A DNA stretch of 64,000 nucleotides from UBA12018 sp051656605 (GCA_051656605.1 JBOGCF010000053.1:1-64000), one strand, 5' to 3'. Positions 32,813-41,954 are shown, numbered from the stretch's first letter. The notes: a model not told the origin generated them from the sequence alone. Made by a program: numbers and translations.

Positions 32813-33622
32813 TTAATTGTTTGTCTTTACGATAAACCAAGGATTTAATAAATCTTCTTTGTTGTAACGAAGGGGGGTAGTTTCGTCGGTATGAAAGATC
32901 TCCATACCTGCTGCACTGGCTATAGCATGCCCGGCCGCAGTGTCCCATTCCATAGTTGGTGCAAAGCGTGGATATACATCAGCCTTGCCTTCAGCAACAA
33001 GACAAATCTTAAGTGAGCTGCCGCTCGAAATTAAATCAATAGAATGATGGATGTTGCGTAACTTTTCGATGTAACTTTCCGTTTCTTCACTCAAGTGAGA
33101 GCGAGAAGCCACTACAACAAATTGGTCATTGTCCTTTTTAATTGGAAGTTGTATCGCGTTTGCTTCTAATTCGGCACTATTTATAGAAATAGTGTCGTCA
33201 GATAACGTATATTTAAAAGCTCCGTTTTTTAAGCTTCCAAAATAAAGCTCACGTTTTACCGGAACATAGATGACGCCTAATATAGGAGTGCCATTTTCTA
33301 CTAAAGCGATATTTACGGTAAATTCTCCATTACGTTTAATAAACTCTTTTGTCCCATCAAGAGGGTCAACAATCCAAAGCTTTTCCCATTGGTTGCGTGT
33401 AGAAAAGTCGATAGCCTTACCTTCTTCGCTCAAAATAGGGATTTTAGTCTCTTGTAAGATAGAGCATATAACTTCATTGGCATTTTTATCTGCAATAGTA
33501 AGGGGTGAATTGTCTGCTTTTTTTTCAATACCAAAGTCAGATGTTGGATCATTGTATATTTTCATGATCTCTACACCAGCTTTGATCGCAGCATCAATCG
33601 CGATATAAAGCGTTTGTATCAT
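32813..33622 (-). CDS. cysQ: 3'(2'),5'-bisphosphate nucleotidase
   Basis: Protein of 269 aa in the inositol-monophosphatase superfamily. The metal-binding motif VDPLDGTKEFIKRNGEF and the C-terminal EWDTAAGHAIASAAG are clear. CysQ degrades PAP, the inhibitory by-product of PAPS-dependent sulfonation, so it fits the sulfotransferase at the other end of the operon. It is the first gene of the operon; a -7 promoter element lies at 33667-33674. Confidence 0.94.
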   Translation of the reverse strand: MIQTLYIAIDAAIKAGVEIMKIYNDPTSDFGIEKKADNSPLTIADKNANEVICSILQETKIPILSEEGKAIDFSTRNQWEKLWIVDPLDGTKEFIKRNGEFTVNIALVENGTPILGVIYVPVKRELYFGSLKNGAFKYTLSDDTISINSAELEANAIQLPIKKDNDQFVVVASRSHLSEETESYIEKLRNIHHSIDLISSGSSLKICLVAEGKADVYPRFAPTMEWDTAAGHAIASAAGMEIFHTDETTPLRYNKEDLLNPWFIVKTNN

Positions 33623-33666
33623 TTCAGATTCTATTTCGTAATTGTGTATAACAACAGATTCTTATG

Positions 33667-33674
33667 CAAAAATA
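33667..33674 (-). promoter_or_regulatory. Predicted promoter of the cysQ-to-sulfotransferase operon
   Basis: The minus-strand sequence TATTTTTG matches TAnnTTTG, 45-52 nt before cysQ. The six genes that follow have gaps of 13-93 bp and no internal terminator that I can see. Confidence 0.55.
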
Positions 33675-33801
33675 GGATTAATGTTTGAGGAATCGACAAG
33701 CATTCGTAATTTATAATAGATATTTACAACTAAGAGGTCTCTTTTTAGGTCTCTTGTAATTTGTTGTTACATCGCGATATAGTAGTATTTTCCTAAAAGA
33801 A

Positions 33802-33868
33802 AATAAGCTATCGGAGATTTCTATTTTCGTAAATACAATTAACGAAAATTCATCTCTAATAGCTTATT
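33802..33868 (-). terminator. Long hairpin terminator of the DUF1080 gene
   Basis: Arms AATAAGCTAT..GAGAT and ATCTC..ATAGCTTATT, with an inner ATTTTCGT/ACGAAAAT helix, lie 20 bp past the DUF1080 gene. Confidence 0.75.
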
Positions 33869-33887
33869 ATTTGCTTGTAAATGATCT

Positions 33888-34673
33888 TTATAAAGGTCTG
33901 ATCCAGATGTTACGGTATTTTACAGGATTTCCATGATCTTGCAGTCGAATGGGAGCTTTACCGTGTACTTGCACTTGTGGATGACCAATATATTCTGTCG
34001 TTCCACGAATAGCAGTATTGTTTTGCACGACTACACCGTTGTGTAATACTGTAATATATGGAGGTGTACGATAGCTTCCATCTTCTTTGAATGTAGGTGC
34101 CGTATAAATCACATCGTATGTATTCCATTCTCCAGGTTTCCGCATTGCATTTACCAGTGGAGGTGTTTGTTTATAAATACTCCCGGCTTGTCCATTTCCG
34201 TAGGTTTCGTTCTGGTAGTTGTCCAATACTTGAAGTTCATATCTGTCTTGAAGAAAGATACCACTGTTGCCACGACCTTGGCTTTTTTCATTACCCGGAG
34301 TAGGCGCACTCCATTCAATGTGTAGCTGAAAGTTGTCGAAATCAGCTTTGGTTTGAATATCTCCGGTTCCACCTTTTACAACAATTGCTCCATCTTGAAT
34401 GGTCCAAGGTGCAGCACGTTTTTCTCTGGTGCCAATCCATTGGTTGAGGTTTGTTCCGTCGAAAAGAACGATTGCATCACTAGGTGCAGTAATATAGGCA
34501 TTTGTTGCTTTATCTCCTGGTGTAATTATGGATGGTTGAATACTCCAGAATTCAGTCATTTCGGGAGTCATTGCCGGTAGCGGTGGGTATTTGTTGTCCT
34601 GGGCCAAAAGATTAGATGTGAAAAAAAGTGTGCCCATAAGTACAAATGTCCCCGCTGTTAAGTTCGTTTTCAT
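33888..34673 (-). CDS. Secreted DUF1080 (3-keto-disaccharide hydrolase-type) protein
   Basis: Protein of 261 aa with a signal peptide (AGTFVLMGTLFFTSNLLAQ, cut after LAQ). The rest is one DUF1080 concanavalin-like beta sandwich: IVLFDGTNLNQWIG, GDIQTKADFDNFQLHIEW, GNSGIFLQDRYELQVLDNY, GKAPIRLQDHGNPVKYRNIWIRPL. Some family members cleave 3-keto-glycosides. The substrate here is unknown. It lies 60 bp after the btuB-like gene, but no cobalamin role is implied. Confidence 0.88.
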   Translation of the reverse strand: MKTNLTAGTFVLMGTLFFTSNLLAQDNKYPPLPAMTPEMTEFWSIQPSIITPGDKATNAYITAPSDAIVLFDGTNLNQWIGTREKRAAPWTIQDGAIVVKGGTGDIQTKADFDNFQLHIEWSAPTPGNEKSQGRGNSGIFLQDRYELQVLDNYQNETYGNGQAGSIYKQTPPLVNAMRKPGEWNTYDVIYTAPTFKEDGSYRTPPYITVLHNGVVVQNNTAIRGTTEYIGHPQVQVHGKAPIRLQDHGNPVKYRNIWIRPL

Positions 34674-34733
34674 GTCAATTTAGATTTTGTGGTTATATTA
34701 TAAATATAGAATTGCCCGAAGGTAGTAAAACAA

Positions 34734-36656
34734 TTAAATAGAAAAAATAATCCGTCCCCAAAACATGCGCAGAGGCATCGGATAGTACTGGGTACTTTCG
34801 TAATATGCGTTGAATAGATTATCGACGCGAAGTGAAAAGGATAGTTTTTGTTTGTTGCGAAGGTTCAGGTTATATCCGGCTTCTGCATTATGAATTGTAT
34901 ACGCATTTGTTTGATAAGATTCATCAGCAGATGTGAATCGCTTATCTGTAAACGATGCTATATATGAAAACCAAACTTTGTCTTTGTAATTGAACCTATA
35001 ACTGACACTCCATTTGTGGCGCGGTATATAAGGAAGTTGTTTTCCTTGTGTATCGTCGTCGCGCTTGCTATTATTGGTGGATGACGCCAAACCATAATTA
35101 AAATTGAGAATGTGTTGTGTATGTCCTAGAGCAGTGCGAACTTGTCCGTTTATCTCGAGTCCTTGAGAACGTACTTTGTCAAAATTGACCGGTTCCCAGA
35201 TTGCTCCATTACCTTTAGGTATCCACATGATCCAGTTGTTGATATTCATGTGATAGTAAGTTGCTTCCAGTAAAAGGGTTGTTGTTCCCCATGTTGGATT
35301 AGTTGTGAGACCAATATCTGAAGAGAAGCCGGTTTCCGGTTTTAAGTTCGGGTTTCCGCCGGGATTCCAATATAGATCATTCAGTGTTGGCGTTCGATGG
35401 TTGTATCCATTCGAAGCTTTAATAGAAAGATACTCTCCTAGAATACGATAACGTCCCGACAAATTGTAGATTGCTGATAAGTTACTGTCAACAAGTTCTG
35501 TTGTTGCTTGTACATCAAGATGGAGCTTTTGTGTAGCTTTAATGGCTGAGAAAACTTTAAGGGATGTCGTATTTCTGCTTTTTTTATGTTCTGCATAATT
35601 CTCAGAATATACATTATCATGACGATAAGAGAGGAAAGTGCGAAGTTCGATATTCTTCCATCCGTTATAGTTGTAAGAAACTTTGCTAATGAAGCTGTTG
35701 TTTATATTTTCGTTCGTTTCGTTAGCCATTTCTCCCATTGACCGGTCATATCTCATATTACCTCTAAGGTATGCTGTTGTGAAGTTTAATGCATGTGATG
35801 AGCGAGTCATATCATAACAAACTAATGCGCGAGTATTTGCTGTTTTGCTTTGTTCGGTAGCGGTAACATGTACGATTGTAGACTGAGGTAAAGCTCGATT
35901 ATCGAATTGCCACCATGCAATAGCTTTTAACAGATCTCCTTTATTCGTTGTATAGTAGAGTTCTTGCATTGCGCCTGCTTGTTTATAATCCGCATTTTTA
36001 CGACGTTCATAAAAAGGTTTGTTACCATACACCTTGTTCAGATAGCGATAATTATTATCTGATTGTTGATAAAATCCGCGAGTCGCAAGCCCGAATCTGT
36101 TTTTTAATACGCGTACTGTTGCAGCTCCTGTATAAGTTGCATTGGAAGCAACTTCCCCTAGTACAGTTGCTGAAAATGGTTTCTCTTCAACGAAGCTATT
36201 CGAAAAGTTAATACTTCCACCTAATGCACCGCTACCATCCTGTTGAGCAGCAGTTCCATGAGTGAGAGAAGCCTGATCAACGAAATAAATAGGAACTTGA
36301 GAGAAGTCAAAGCTGCCCATTTGTGGTGAGTTTATCGAGATTCCATTCCAAAGTACTTGTGTGTGTGATGAAGATGTACCTCTGAATGAAGCTGTAGCCA
36401 TAGCTCCTTGCCCCATACTTTTTATATAAAGAGAACTACTCTCAGTAAGCAGCTCAGAAAGAGATTTAGTTAAGTTGCGAGTAATATCAGAACCTTCAAT
36501 CTGAGTCGTTTTGGCGCCTACAGCCTCATTGTTTTTGATTTTTTTAGCTGAGATGGTTACTTCATCGAGACGGATTTGTTTATCAAGTGTATTCTGCCCC
36601 CAAGAGGAAGCAGAATATGCACTGATAAATAAGATTGTATAAACGAATTTATGCAT
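34734..36656 (-). CDS. btuB: TonB-dependent outer-membrane receptor, BtuB-like
   Basis: Protein of 640 aa. A signal peptide (cut near SSWGQ) is followed by a TonB-box-like VTISAKK, a plug domain (~40-160, with LLTESSSLYIKSMGQGAMATASFRG and GSGALGGSINF) and a 22-strand barrel ending in an aromatic residue pattern (FWGRIIFSI). It lacks an N-terminal carboxypeptidase-like domain, so it is a vitamin/metal-type receptor rather than SusC-type. It is third in an operon led by a cobalamin riboswitch and two propeller lipoproteins, so cobalamin uptake is the inferred role. Confidence 0.85.
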   Translation of the reverse strand: MHKFVYTILFISAYSASSWGQNTLDKQIRLDEVTISAKKIKNNEAVGAKTTQIEGSDITRNLTKSLSELLTESSSLYIKSMGQGAMATASFRGTSSSHTQVLWNGISINSPQMGSFDFSQVPIYFVDQASLTHGTAAQQDGSGALGGSINFSNSFVEEKPFSATVLGEVASNATYTGAATVRVLKNRFGLATRGFYQQSDNNYRYLNKVYGNKPFYERRKNADYKQAGAMQELYYTTNKGDLLKAIAWWQFDNRALPQSTIVHVTATEQSKTANTRALVCYDMTRSSHALNFTTAYLRGNMRYDRSMGEMANETNENINNSFISKVSYNYNGWKNIELRTFLSYRHDNVYSENYAEHKKSRNTTSLKVFSAIKATQKLHLDVQATTELVDSNLSAIYNLSGRYRILGEYLSIKASNGYNHRTPTLNDLYWNPGGNPNLKPETGFSSDIGLTTNPTWGTTTLLLEATYYHMNINNWIMWIPKGNGAIWEPVNFDKVRSQGLEINGQVRTALGHTQHILNFNYGLASSTNNSKRDDDTQGKQLPYIPRHKWSVSYRFNYKDKVWFSYIASFTDKRFTSADESYQTNAYTIHNAEAGYNLNLRNKQKLSFSLRVDNLFNAYYESTQYYPMPLRMFWGRIIFSI

Positions 36657-36661
36657 GTTAT

Positions 36662-37723
36662 TTATTCAAAGTAGATAAAGTGAGGAAAGATTCCAGCCTT
36701 AAAATGATTCACTTCTTTGCCGGAAGTCGGATCATATTCATAAATCTCGGCACGAGAAATAGATCCGTACAGCACTTCACAAAAGAAAACTGTGTTCTGT
36801 TTTGAAACAGTCATATTATATACAGTGCGTTGGTCTTTGCGGTCGATGTCAATAACAGGGATTGTTGGTACGACAGGATTGTCAACGTTGATACTGTAAA
36901 CTTTGCGAGAAGAGTTGAAATAAAGGGTAGAGGCATCAGGGGATATATCAATACATGATACCCATGTGTTTATATTTAAATGTCCCACTTCAAGTTCGAA
37001 TATTGTTTGCTCTGTAACAGGGTCTATGCATAAAACCTGATGATGCCCAAGAACCCATAGTCGATTATGTTTGTCAACAATAACTTTAGAGAAATCAACC
37101 GTTTGTATCGCAGAGCCGTCTTTTCGCTTGATAGAGCGCATACCCTCACCTGTAAGATTGTTGAGATCAAAGACAAGCATTCGATCACCGCCTACGAATA
37201 GTTTATTATTCAGCAGCTGCATTTGGAATGAACGTCCTCCCAAATCGATAGACCTGCGTACAAGTTTACGATTCGTATTATGGTTAATATCCATAATCAT
37301 CAACTTCGAATTCATTTTCTGGTCTGTTACAGCAACAGAATCTCCTCCCAAGTGAGTTAGGTACATCGGGATAACATCAAGATCAATAGACATTGTCTCA
37401 ATAGAACGATATGTTTTAGTCTCAAATACTTCAACCTTACGAGAGTTGTTTAGCGGAACATAGTAATAATCACCGATGCGGGTAATTGATTGTGCCACAT
37501 CTCCCATAGGACGGTTGTTGATACGTCGAAATACATCTTGCTCAACCATTCCATCCGTAGAAAGAGTTGTCAAAGAGGAGGTCCCATAACCGAACTGTCC
37601 TTCATTCACAACAATTGCACGTAAGCTACCTGTAAGATTAGGGCTTTCACCCGGAGTCTCATTGCTGCATGAAACAAGAATGCCACAAATAAGGGCAAGG
37701 AATATATTAATACTGTTTTTCAT
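36662..37723 (-). CDS. BtuG-like beta-propeller surface lipoprotein (second copy)
   Basis: Protein of 353 aa. The lipobox LVSC puts the lipidated Cys at residue 19, followed by SNETPGESPN. The body is a DUF5074/YncE-like seven-bladed propeller with repeats such as IGDYYYVPLNNSRKVEVF and NKLFVGGDRMLVFD. Known: in B. thetaiotaomicron BtuG proteins of this type cap BtuB and bind cobalamin very tightly. The gene sits 5 nt before the BtuB-like gene and overlaps the preceding lipoprotein gene by 17 nt. It is the better BtuG candidate because it adjoins the receptor. Confidence 0.82.
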   Translation of the reverse strand: MKNSINIFLALICGILVSCSNETPGESPNLTGSLRAIVVNEGQFGYGTSSLTTLSTDGMVEQDVFRRINNRPMGDVAQSITRIGDYYYVPLNNSRKVEVFETKTYRSIETMSIDLDVIPMYLTHLGGDSVAVTDQKMNSKLMIMDINHNTNRKLVRRSIDLGGRSFQMQLLNNKLFVGGDRMLVFDLNNLTGEGMRSIKRKDGSAIQTVDFSKVIVDKHNRLWVLGHHQVLCIDPVTEQTIFELEVGHLNINTWVSCIDISPDASTLYFNSSRKVYSINVDNPVVPTIPVIDIDRKDQRTVYNMTVSKQNTVFFCEVLYGSISRAEIYEYDPTSGKEVNHFKAGIFPHFIYFE

Positions 37724-38879
37724 ATTTAGCTACATATATTTGTGAGGCAACAGGATCTACAGTGTATTCTTTTACGATTTCCCATGCTCCTGCTTTTTTA
37801 GGATTTAATTCGATGATTTTGCTTGGAGCAAAAGCTCTCAAATCTTGTTCAATCATTAATAAAGTACCGTCTTTAGTCATATCAAGATCTTTAAGCTCTG
37901 ATACTGTTTTGATATACTCAAATACAGGTTCATCCGGAGTAACCGGAGTGTCGACATCAACAGTGAAGAATGCTTTGTGACAACGAAGATAAATGGTTTT
38001 ACCGGTATTGTCGATTGTATAGCATAGTTCGTTTAATGATGAGAGCGTATATGGCATTTGTACTTCATGTTTGATTTGTTCTGTAGCAGGGTTAATACAA
38101 TAAAGCATATATCCGGAGCCTTTGACACCGGCAATCCAGATGTTTTTGTTTTTATCAACGATAAACTCAGCATTATAAGATGGAAGATTTAGTTCAGACA
38201 TAACAGTACGCATTCCACCTTTATTAATAGCATTTGTATCGAAAGCAATTAATCGAGCATTGATATATTCACCGTTACTTTGACTACGTGTTCCTGCTGC
38301 GAATATTTTACTTCCAATTCGTTTTATCTGTGTAATTGGGAACTCAACATTGAATGATGATAATATAAAGTCATTCTGAGAGAGAGAAGCTACTACAAAG
38401 TTATAATCTTGATCTTTGGTGCCACCACCAACAACAATACTATCCGAGCCGATATGTTCCATGCAATATGTCTTCATATCTCTTTTGAAGTCATATGATT
38501 GAATCACGTTAAATGTCGTTGGGTCTAGTTTGTGGATACCATTATCGCTCCAATTTCCACCATGCGTGATGTAGAGAGAGCTTTCAATTTGTGTCGCACA
38601 TAACGGATTGTCGTTAATTTGAAAACCATTGGCTGTTTTGAAGTAATCAAGAAGTATTGTGCCGTCATTTCTTACATAAGAGATGGAAGGCGTTTCGCCG
38701 GAATTTCCCTCATTGTTTAATGTGATGAACTTGAAATCGACAGGATAGACTGTCTCAGGTTTAGTTTCCGGTTCAGTTGGTTTTTCAACATCCACATTGT
38801 TATCACAGGCCGAGAATGCTATTGCAAGACTCAATAAAGAGGGTAGGAAAAGGTTTGTTTTAAACATAAAGAAAAGCAT
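37707..38879 (-). CDS. BtuG-like beta-propeller surface lipoprotein (first copy)
   Basis: Protein of up to 390 aa. The first ATG (38879) sits inside a hairpin arm; a second in-frame ATG at 38867 (MFKTNLFLPSL) gives a normal signal peptide with lipobox AFSAC and is likely the true start. A Glu/Pro-rich linker (VEKPTEPETKPE) precedes a propeller (DUF5074-like) related to the second copy (compare GSKIFAAGTRSQ and the shared VDVDTPVTP/VNVDNPVVP strand). It is the first gene after the cobalamin riboswitch. Inferred: cobalamin or corrinoid capture at the cell surface. Confidence 0.8.
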   Translation of the reverse strand: MLFFMFKTNLFLPSLLSLAIAFSACDNNVDVEKPTEPETKPETVYPVDFKFITLNNEGNSGETPSISYVRNDGTILLDYFKTANGFQINDNPLCATQIESSLYITHGGNWSDNGIHKLDPTTFNVIQSYDFKRDMKTYCMEHIGSDSIVVGGGTKDQDYNFVVASLSQNDFILSSFNVEFPITQIKRIGSKIFAAGTRSQSNGEYINARLIAFDTNAINKGGMRTVMSELNLPSYNAEFIVDKNKNIWIAGVKGSGYMLYCINPATEQIKHEVQMPYTLSSLNELCYTIDNTGKTIYLRCHKAFFTVDVDTPVTPDEPVFEYIKTVSELKDLDMTKDGTLLMIEQDLRAFAPSKIIELNPKKAGAWEIVKEYTVDPVASQIYVAKYEKQY

Positions 38880-38971
38880 TAATTTAAATGAGTAAATTAA
38901 TGCTTCGAAGTGGGAGTGGTATATAAAAAAATAAAGGTATATTTTCTTACCAAGCTTTCACCCGAAGCATT
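38874..38971 (-). promoter_or_regulatory. Riboswitch expression platform with two exclusive helices
   Basis: On the transcript the segment 38907-38893 can pair in two ways. It pairs with the upstream segment 38971-38963 (AATGCTTCG/CGAAGCATT, 9 bp), or with the downstream segment 38886-38874 (AAGCATTAATTTA/TAAATTAATGCTT, 13 bp perfect), which includes the first ATG. Both use 38899-38905, so only one can form. This is the layout of a translation-controlling switch. Confidence 0.7.
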
Positions 38972-38974
38972 GTT

Positions 38975-39145
38975 ATAAGTGACTAAACTTGGCAGGTCTT
39001 CTGGCTACCTCAATTATACGCCTTCCCATTAAAAGCAACAGTGGCATTTGTGTATAATTATTTATGAGGATTACAGCTGCGGGTACAGCTCCGAAATTAC
39101 ATCGGATTCCCTATTAAACTACACTAAACTTTAGTTATAGTAACC
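38975..39145 (-). ncRNA. Cobalamin riboswitch
   Basis: The minus strand shows the conserved cobalamin aptamer order: GGGAATCCGATG, then GAGCTGTACCCGCAGCTGTAA, then the B12 box GCCACTG, GGGAAGGC, and GCCAGAAGACCTGCC. The P1 ends ACTAAA (5') and TTTAGT (3') are complementary. It lies directly upstream of the two propeller lipoproteins and btuB and would repress them when adenosylcobalamin is plentiful. Confidence 0.95.
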
Positions 39146-39156
39146 AAATTCGGGGG

Positions 39157-39164
39157 CAAAGATA
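39157..39164 (-). promoter_or_regulatory. Predicted promoter of the cobalamin operon
   Basis: The minus-strand sequence TATCTTTG matches TAnnTTTG and lies about 12-20 nt before the start of the riboswitch aptamer. Confidence 0.65.
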
Positions 39165-39411
39165 GGAAAGATTAAACTGAGAACAACATGTCTTTAACCA
39201 ATTATTTTGAGAGCCAACGATTCAATGATAGGTAATTCAAATCTTCTACTTTGATTGATTTTTAACTCAGAGTACTTTTCTTTTGCCGCTTTTTTATGAA
39301 CAATATTGTTTTTTTCAAGAGAAATTGAATATGAACAATGTCGGAGTCGTTATATATACATTATTTATAATAGATAATCTTGTTGAGCTAAATCAAATAA
39401 TCTAAGACTAT

Positions 39412-40617
39412 ATGACCGCAGATGTTATTAACAATGGCAATGTTGCCTTTATGGTTGTTACAACCGTACTTGTTTTTCTTATGACTCCGGGGTTGGCTTT
39501 CTTTTATGGAGGCTTAGTGCCTAAAAAGAATACATTAACAATGATGATGTATTCTTTTATAGCGATAGGGGTAGTTTCTGTATTATGGGTGTTTGGAGGT
39601 TTTTCAATGGTATTTGGAAAGGATATTAACGGTGTTATCGGTTCTCCTTTCGAGTACTTTATGCTAAACCATGTTGACCTCTCTATTAATCCGGACTATG
39701 GATCGACCATACCGTTTTTGTTGTTCTTTATGTACCAACTAATGTTCGCAATAATAACTGCGCCTTTAATGACCGGAGCAATTGTCGGTCGCATCACTAT
39801 CTCAGGATGGGTAAAGGTGTTGGTCTTATGGATGCTTTTGATCTATTTTCCCGTAGCGCACTGGATTTGGGGGAATGGCTTTTTAAGCCAACTGGGGTTT
39901 GTTGATTATGCTGGAGGCACTGTTATTCATGCAACGGCAGGGTTTAGTGCTCTTATTGGAGTCTTATTCTTTGGTCGCCGCTATATTATACCAAAGCGTA
40001 ACTATAGCAATGTTAATTTAGTATTGATCGGAACAGCCTTGTTGATGTTTGGGTGGTTTGGTTTTAATTCAGGCGGTGCTCTTGCAGGAGGCGAGGTTGC
40101 AGCAATAGCTTTCACCAATACTGGAATTGCAGCGGCTTTTGCTACTATTGTGTGGATTATAATTGCGTATATGAGGGATAAGAAATATTCGTTTGTCGAA
40201 TTAACTACGGGAACAGTTGCCGGGCTTGCGACTATTACACCTTGTTCAGGATATGTCACTCCGCAAGGTGCAGTGATAATCGGTATTATAGCGGCAGTTG
40301 TATGCTTCTCTTGCCTTGAGCTAACTAAGCGTATGCAATGGGACGATGCATTAGGTGTTTGGGGTGTACATGGAATGGGAGGTGTAACCGGAAGCTTATT
40401 GATCGGAGTTTTTGCTTCAAGTGATGTAAATAAGATAGAGGGTGGTATGCTGCAATTCCTAATCCAATTACTAGGAGTAAGCATTGTCATTGTCTATACC
40501 TGTATTGTATGCTGGCTGATATTTAAGCTTTGTGATTCTATTAAATCAATAAAAGTACCCGACTCCATTCAAGAGAGCGGATTAGACCAAGCTTATATAA
40601 AAGAAGTGGAGGAATAG
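39412..40617 (+). CDS. amt: Ammonium transporter
   Basis: Protein of 401 aa with 11 predicted transmembrane helices. Amt channels conduct ammonia/ammonium across the inner membrane. Family stretches are FYGGLVPKKNTLTMMM, DYAGGTVIHATAGFSAL (pore His) and VWGVHGMGGVTGSLLIGVF (second pore His). There is no adjacent glnK (PII) gene, unlike in many bacteria. The 247 bp upstream (39165-39411) hold no gene. A bidirectional terminator separates it from queF. Confidence 0.94.
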   Translation: MTADVINNGNVAFMVVTTVLVFLMTPGLAFFYGGLVPKKNTLTMMMYSFIAIGVVSVLWVFGGFSMVFGKDINGVIGSPFEYFMLNHVDLSINPDYGSTIPFLLFFMYQLMFAIITAPLMTGAIVGRITISGWVKVLVLWMLLIYFPVAHWIWGNGFLSQLGFVDYAGGTVIHATAGFSALIGVLFFGRRYIIPKRNYSNVNLVLIGTALLMFGWFGFNSGGALAGGEVAAIAFTNTGIAAAFATIVWIIIAYMRDKKYSFVELTTGTVAGLATITPCSGYVTPQGAVIIGIIAAVVCFSCLELTKRMQWDDALGVWGVHGMGGVTGSLLIGVFASSDVNKIEGGMLQFLIQLLGVSIVIVYTCIVCWLIFKLCDSIKSIKVPDSIQESGLDQAYIKEVEE

Positions 40618-40668
40618 GAGTCGTATTGGTATAATATAAGCACTGGTATAACTCCGTGTTGAAATAAA

Positions 40669-40716
40669 AAAGCAACTATAAAAAAGCTCTGATTTATGAG
40701 CATTTATAGTTGCTTT
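40669..40716. terminator. Bidirectional terminator between amt and queF
   Basis: Arms AAAGCAACTATA and TATAGTTGCTTT with an inner AGCTC/GAGC helix and T runs on both sides. It is closely similar to the hairpin at 52-107. Confidence 0.85.
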
Positions 40717-40721
40717 CTTTT

Positions 40722-41180
40722 TTAGAACTTGTGTTCGAAAAGGCGCTTCTCTGCCAATTGTTCGTATTTGGTACCCGGTTTACCATAGTTTGCATATGGA
40801 TAAATGCTAATACCACCACGTGGCGTAAAGATGCCGGTAACTTCGATATAGCGAGGTTCCATTAATTTTACAAGGTCCTTCATGATTAGATTGATACAAT
40901 CTTCATGAAAACCTCCGTGATTGCGGAAGCTGAATAAGTAAAGTTTCAAGCTTTTGCTCTCAACCATTTTGATGTCGGGAATATAGTCAATGTAAATGGT
41001 TGCGAAGTCGGGTTGACCTGTAATAGGACATAGACTTGTAAACTCTGGGCAATTAAAGCGAACCCAATAGTCGTTGTCTGGATGCTTATTTGTAAAAGCT
41101 TCTAATACTTCAGGAGCATAATCGGTCAAATAAACGGTTTTACCACCTAAAAGGCTTAATTCTTTTTCTACGTCAGTCAT
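40722..41180 (-). CDS. queF: NADPH-dependent 7-cyano-7-deazaguanine reductase
   Basis: Protein of 152 aa from the ATG at 41180 (MTDVEKELSLLGG); the longer frame to 41279 lies inside queC and is rejected. It is the type I, single-domain QueF that reduces preQ0 to preQ1. The catalytic Cys is in FTSLCPITGQPDFA, followed by the ESKSLKLYLFSFRNHGGFHED signature. It is 13 nt behind queC and shares the preQ1 riboswitch. Confidence 0.95.
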   Translation of the reverse strand: MTDVEKELSLLGGKTVYLTDYAPEVLEAFTNKHPDNDYWVRFNCPEFTSLCPITGQPDFATIYIDYIPDIKMVESKSLKLYLFSFRNHGGFHEDCINLIMKDLVKLMEPRYIEVTGIFTPRGGISIYPYANYGKPGTKYEQLAEKRLFEHKF

Positions 41181-41193
41181 TGTGTATAGTGTT

Positions 41194-41877
41194 TTAGATT
41201 GTTTGATTGATATTTTGTTTGGAAGCGAGATACTTGTGCAGACCTTCGTTGCGTAGTTTACAAGAAGGGCATTCACCACACCCGTCGGCCATTACCCCAT
41301 TATAGCAAGTTAATGTCTCATTGCGAACAAGGTCTAATACACCTAGCTCATCGCTGAGTTGCCATACCTCTGCTTTGTCTTTCCACATTAGAGGAGTGTG
41401 TATTATAAACTGAGCGTTTATTGCTAGATTGAGAGTGACATTCAATGAGCGAACAAACGTATCGCGGCAATCGGGATAACCACTAAAGTCTGTTTGGGAA
41501 ACGCCGGTTACAATATTGGCTATTTTCATTTGATGAGCCACCACTGCTACAAATGAAAGAAATAAGAGATTGCGACCCGGGACGAATGTATTAGGAACAC
41601 CTCCCTCGGGAGCCTCTTTGTCCATTTCAAGAGCTGTGTTTGTAAGTGCATTACTTGTAAGTCCGTTTAAAAGACTCATGTCTAATATTTGAAATGAGAC
41701 ACCGGCTTTATTGGCTATTTCTTTGGCTACTTCAATTTCCTGAGCATGGCGTTGACCATAGTCGAAGCAGATCGTATGAACTTCTTTAAAGTTCTTTAAA
41801 GCCCAAAATAAACAAGTAGTAGAGTCTTGTCCACCTGAAAAACAAACAATAGCTGCTTCGTGATTTAATTGATTCAT
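41194..41877 (-). CDS. queC: 7-cyano-7-deazaguanine synthase
   Basis: Protein of 227 aa. It makes preQ0 from 7-carboxy-7-deazaguanine, ATP and ammonia in queuosine synthesis. The PP-loop is CFSGGQDSTTCLFWA and the C-terminal zinc site is CGECPSCKLRNEGLHKYL. It is the first gene of the queC-queF pair, preceded by a 130-nt leader holding a preQ1-I-type aptamer. queD and queE are not in the window. Confidence 0.96.
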   Translation of the reverse strand: MNQLNHEAAIVCFSGGQDSTTCLFWALKNFKEVHTICFDYGQRHAQEIEVAKEIANKAGVSFQILDMSLLNGLTSNALTNTALEMDKEAPEGGVPNTFVPGRNLLFLSFVAVVAHQMKIANIVTGVSQTDFSGYPDCRDTFVRSLNVTLNLAINAQFIIHTPLMWKDKAEVWQLSDELGVLDLVRNETLTCYNGVMADGCGECPSCKLRNEGLHKYLASKQNINQTI

Positions 41878-41954
41878 TGCAAGTTGATTGTATTAATAAA
41901 AAGGTGGAAAGCAGCGATAAAAGTGTAGTATGCGCGTAAACGTGAAGTTGTATT

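Noticed and set aside
34734..38879. SusC/SusD polysaccharide utilization locus
   Set aside because: The receptor lacks the carboxypeptidase-like N-terminal domain and there is no SusD-type protein; the riboswitch points to cobalamin.
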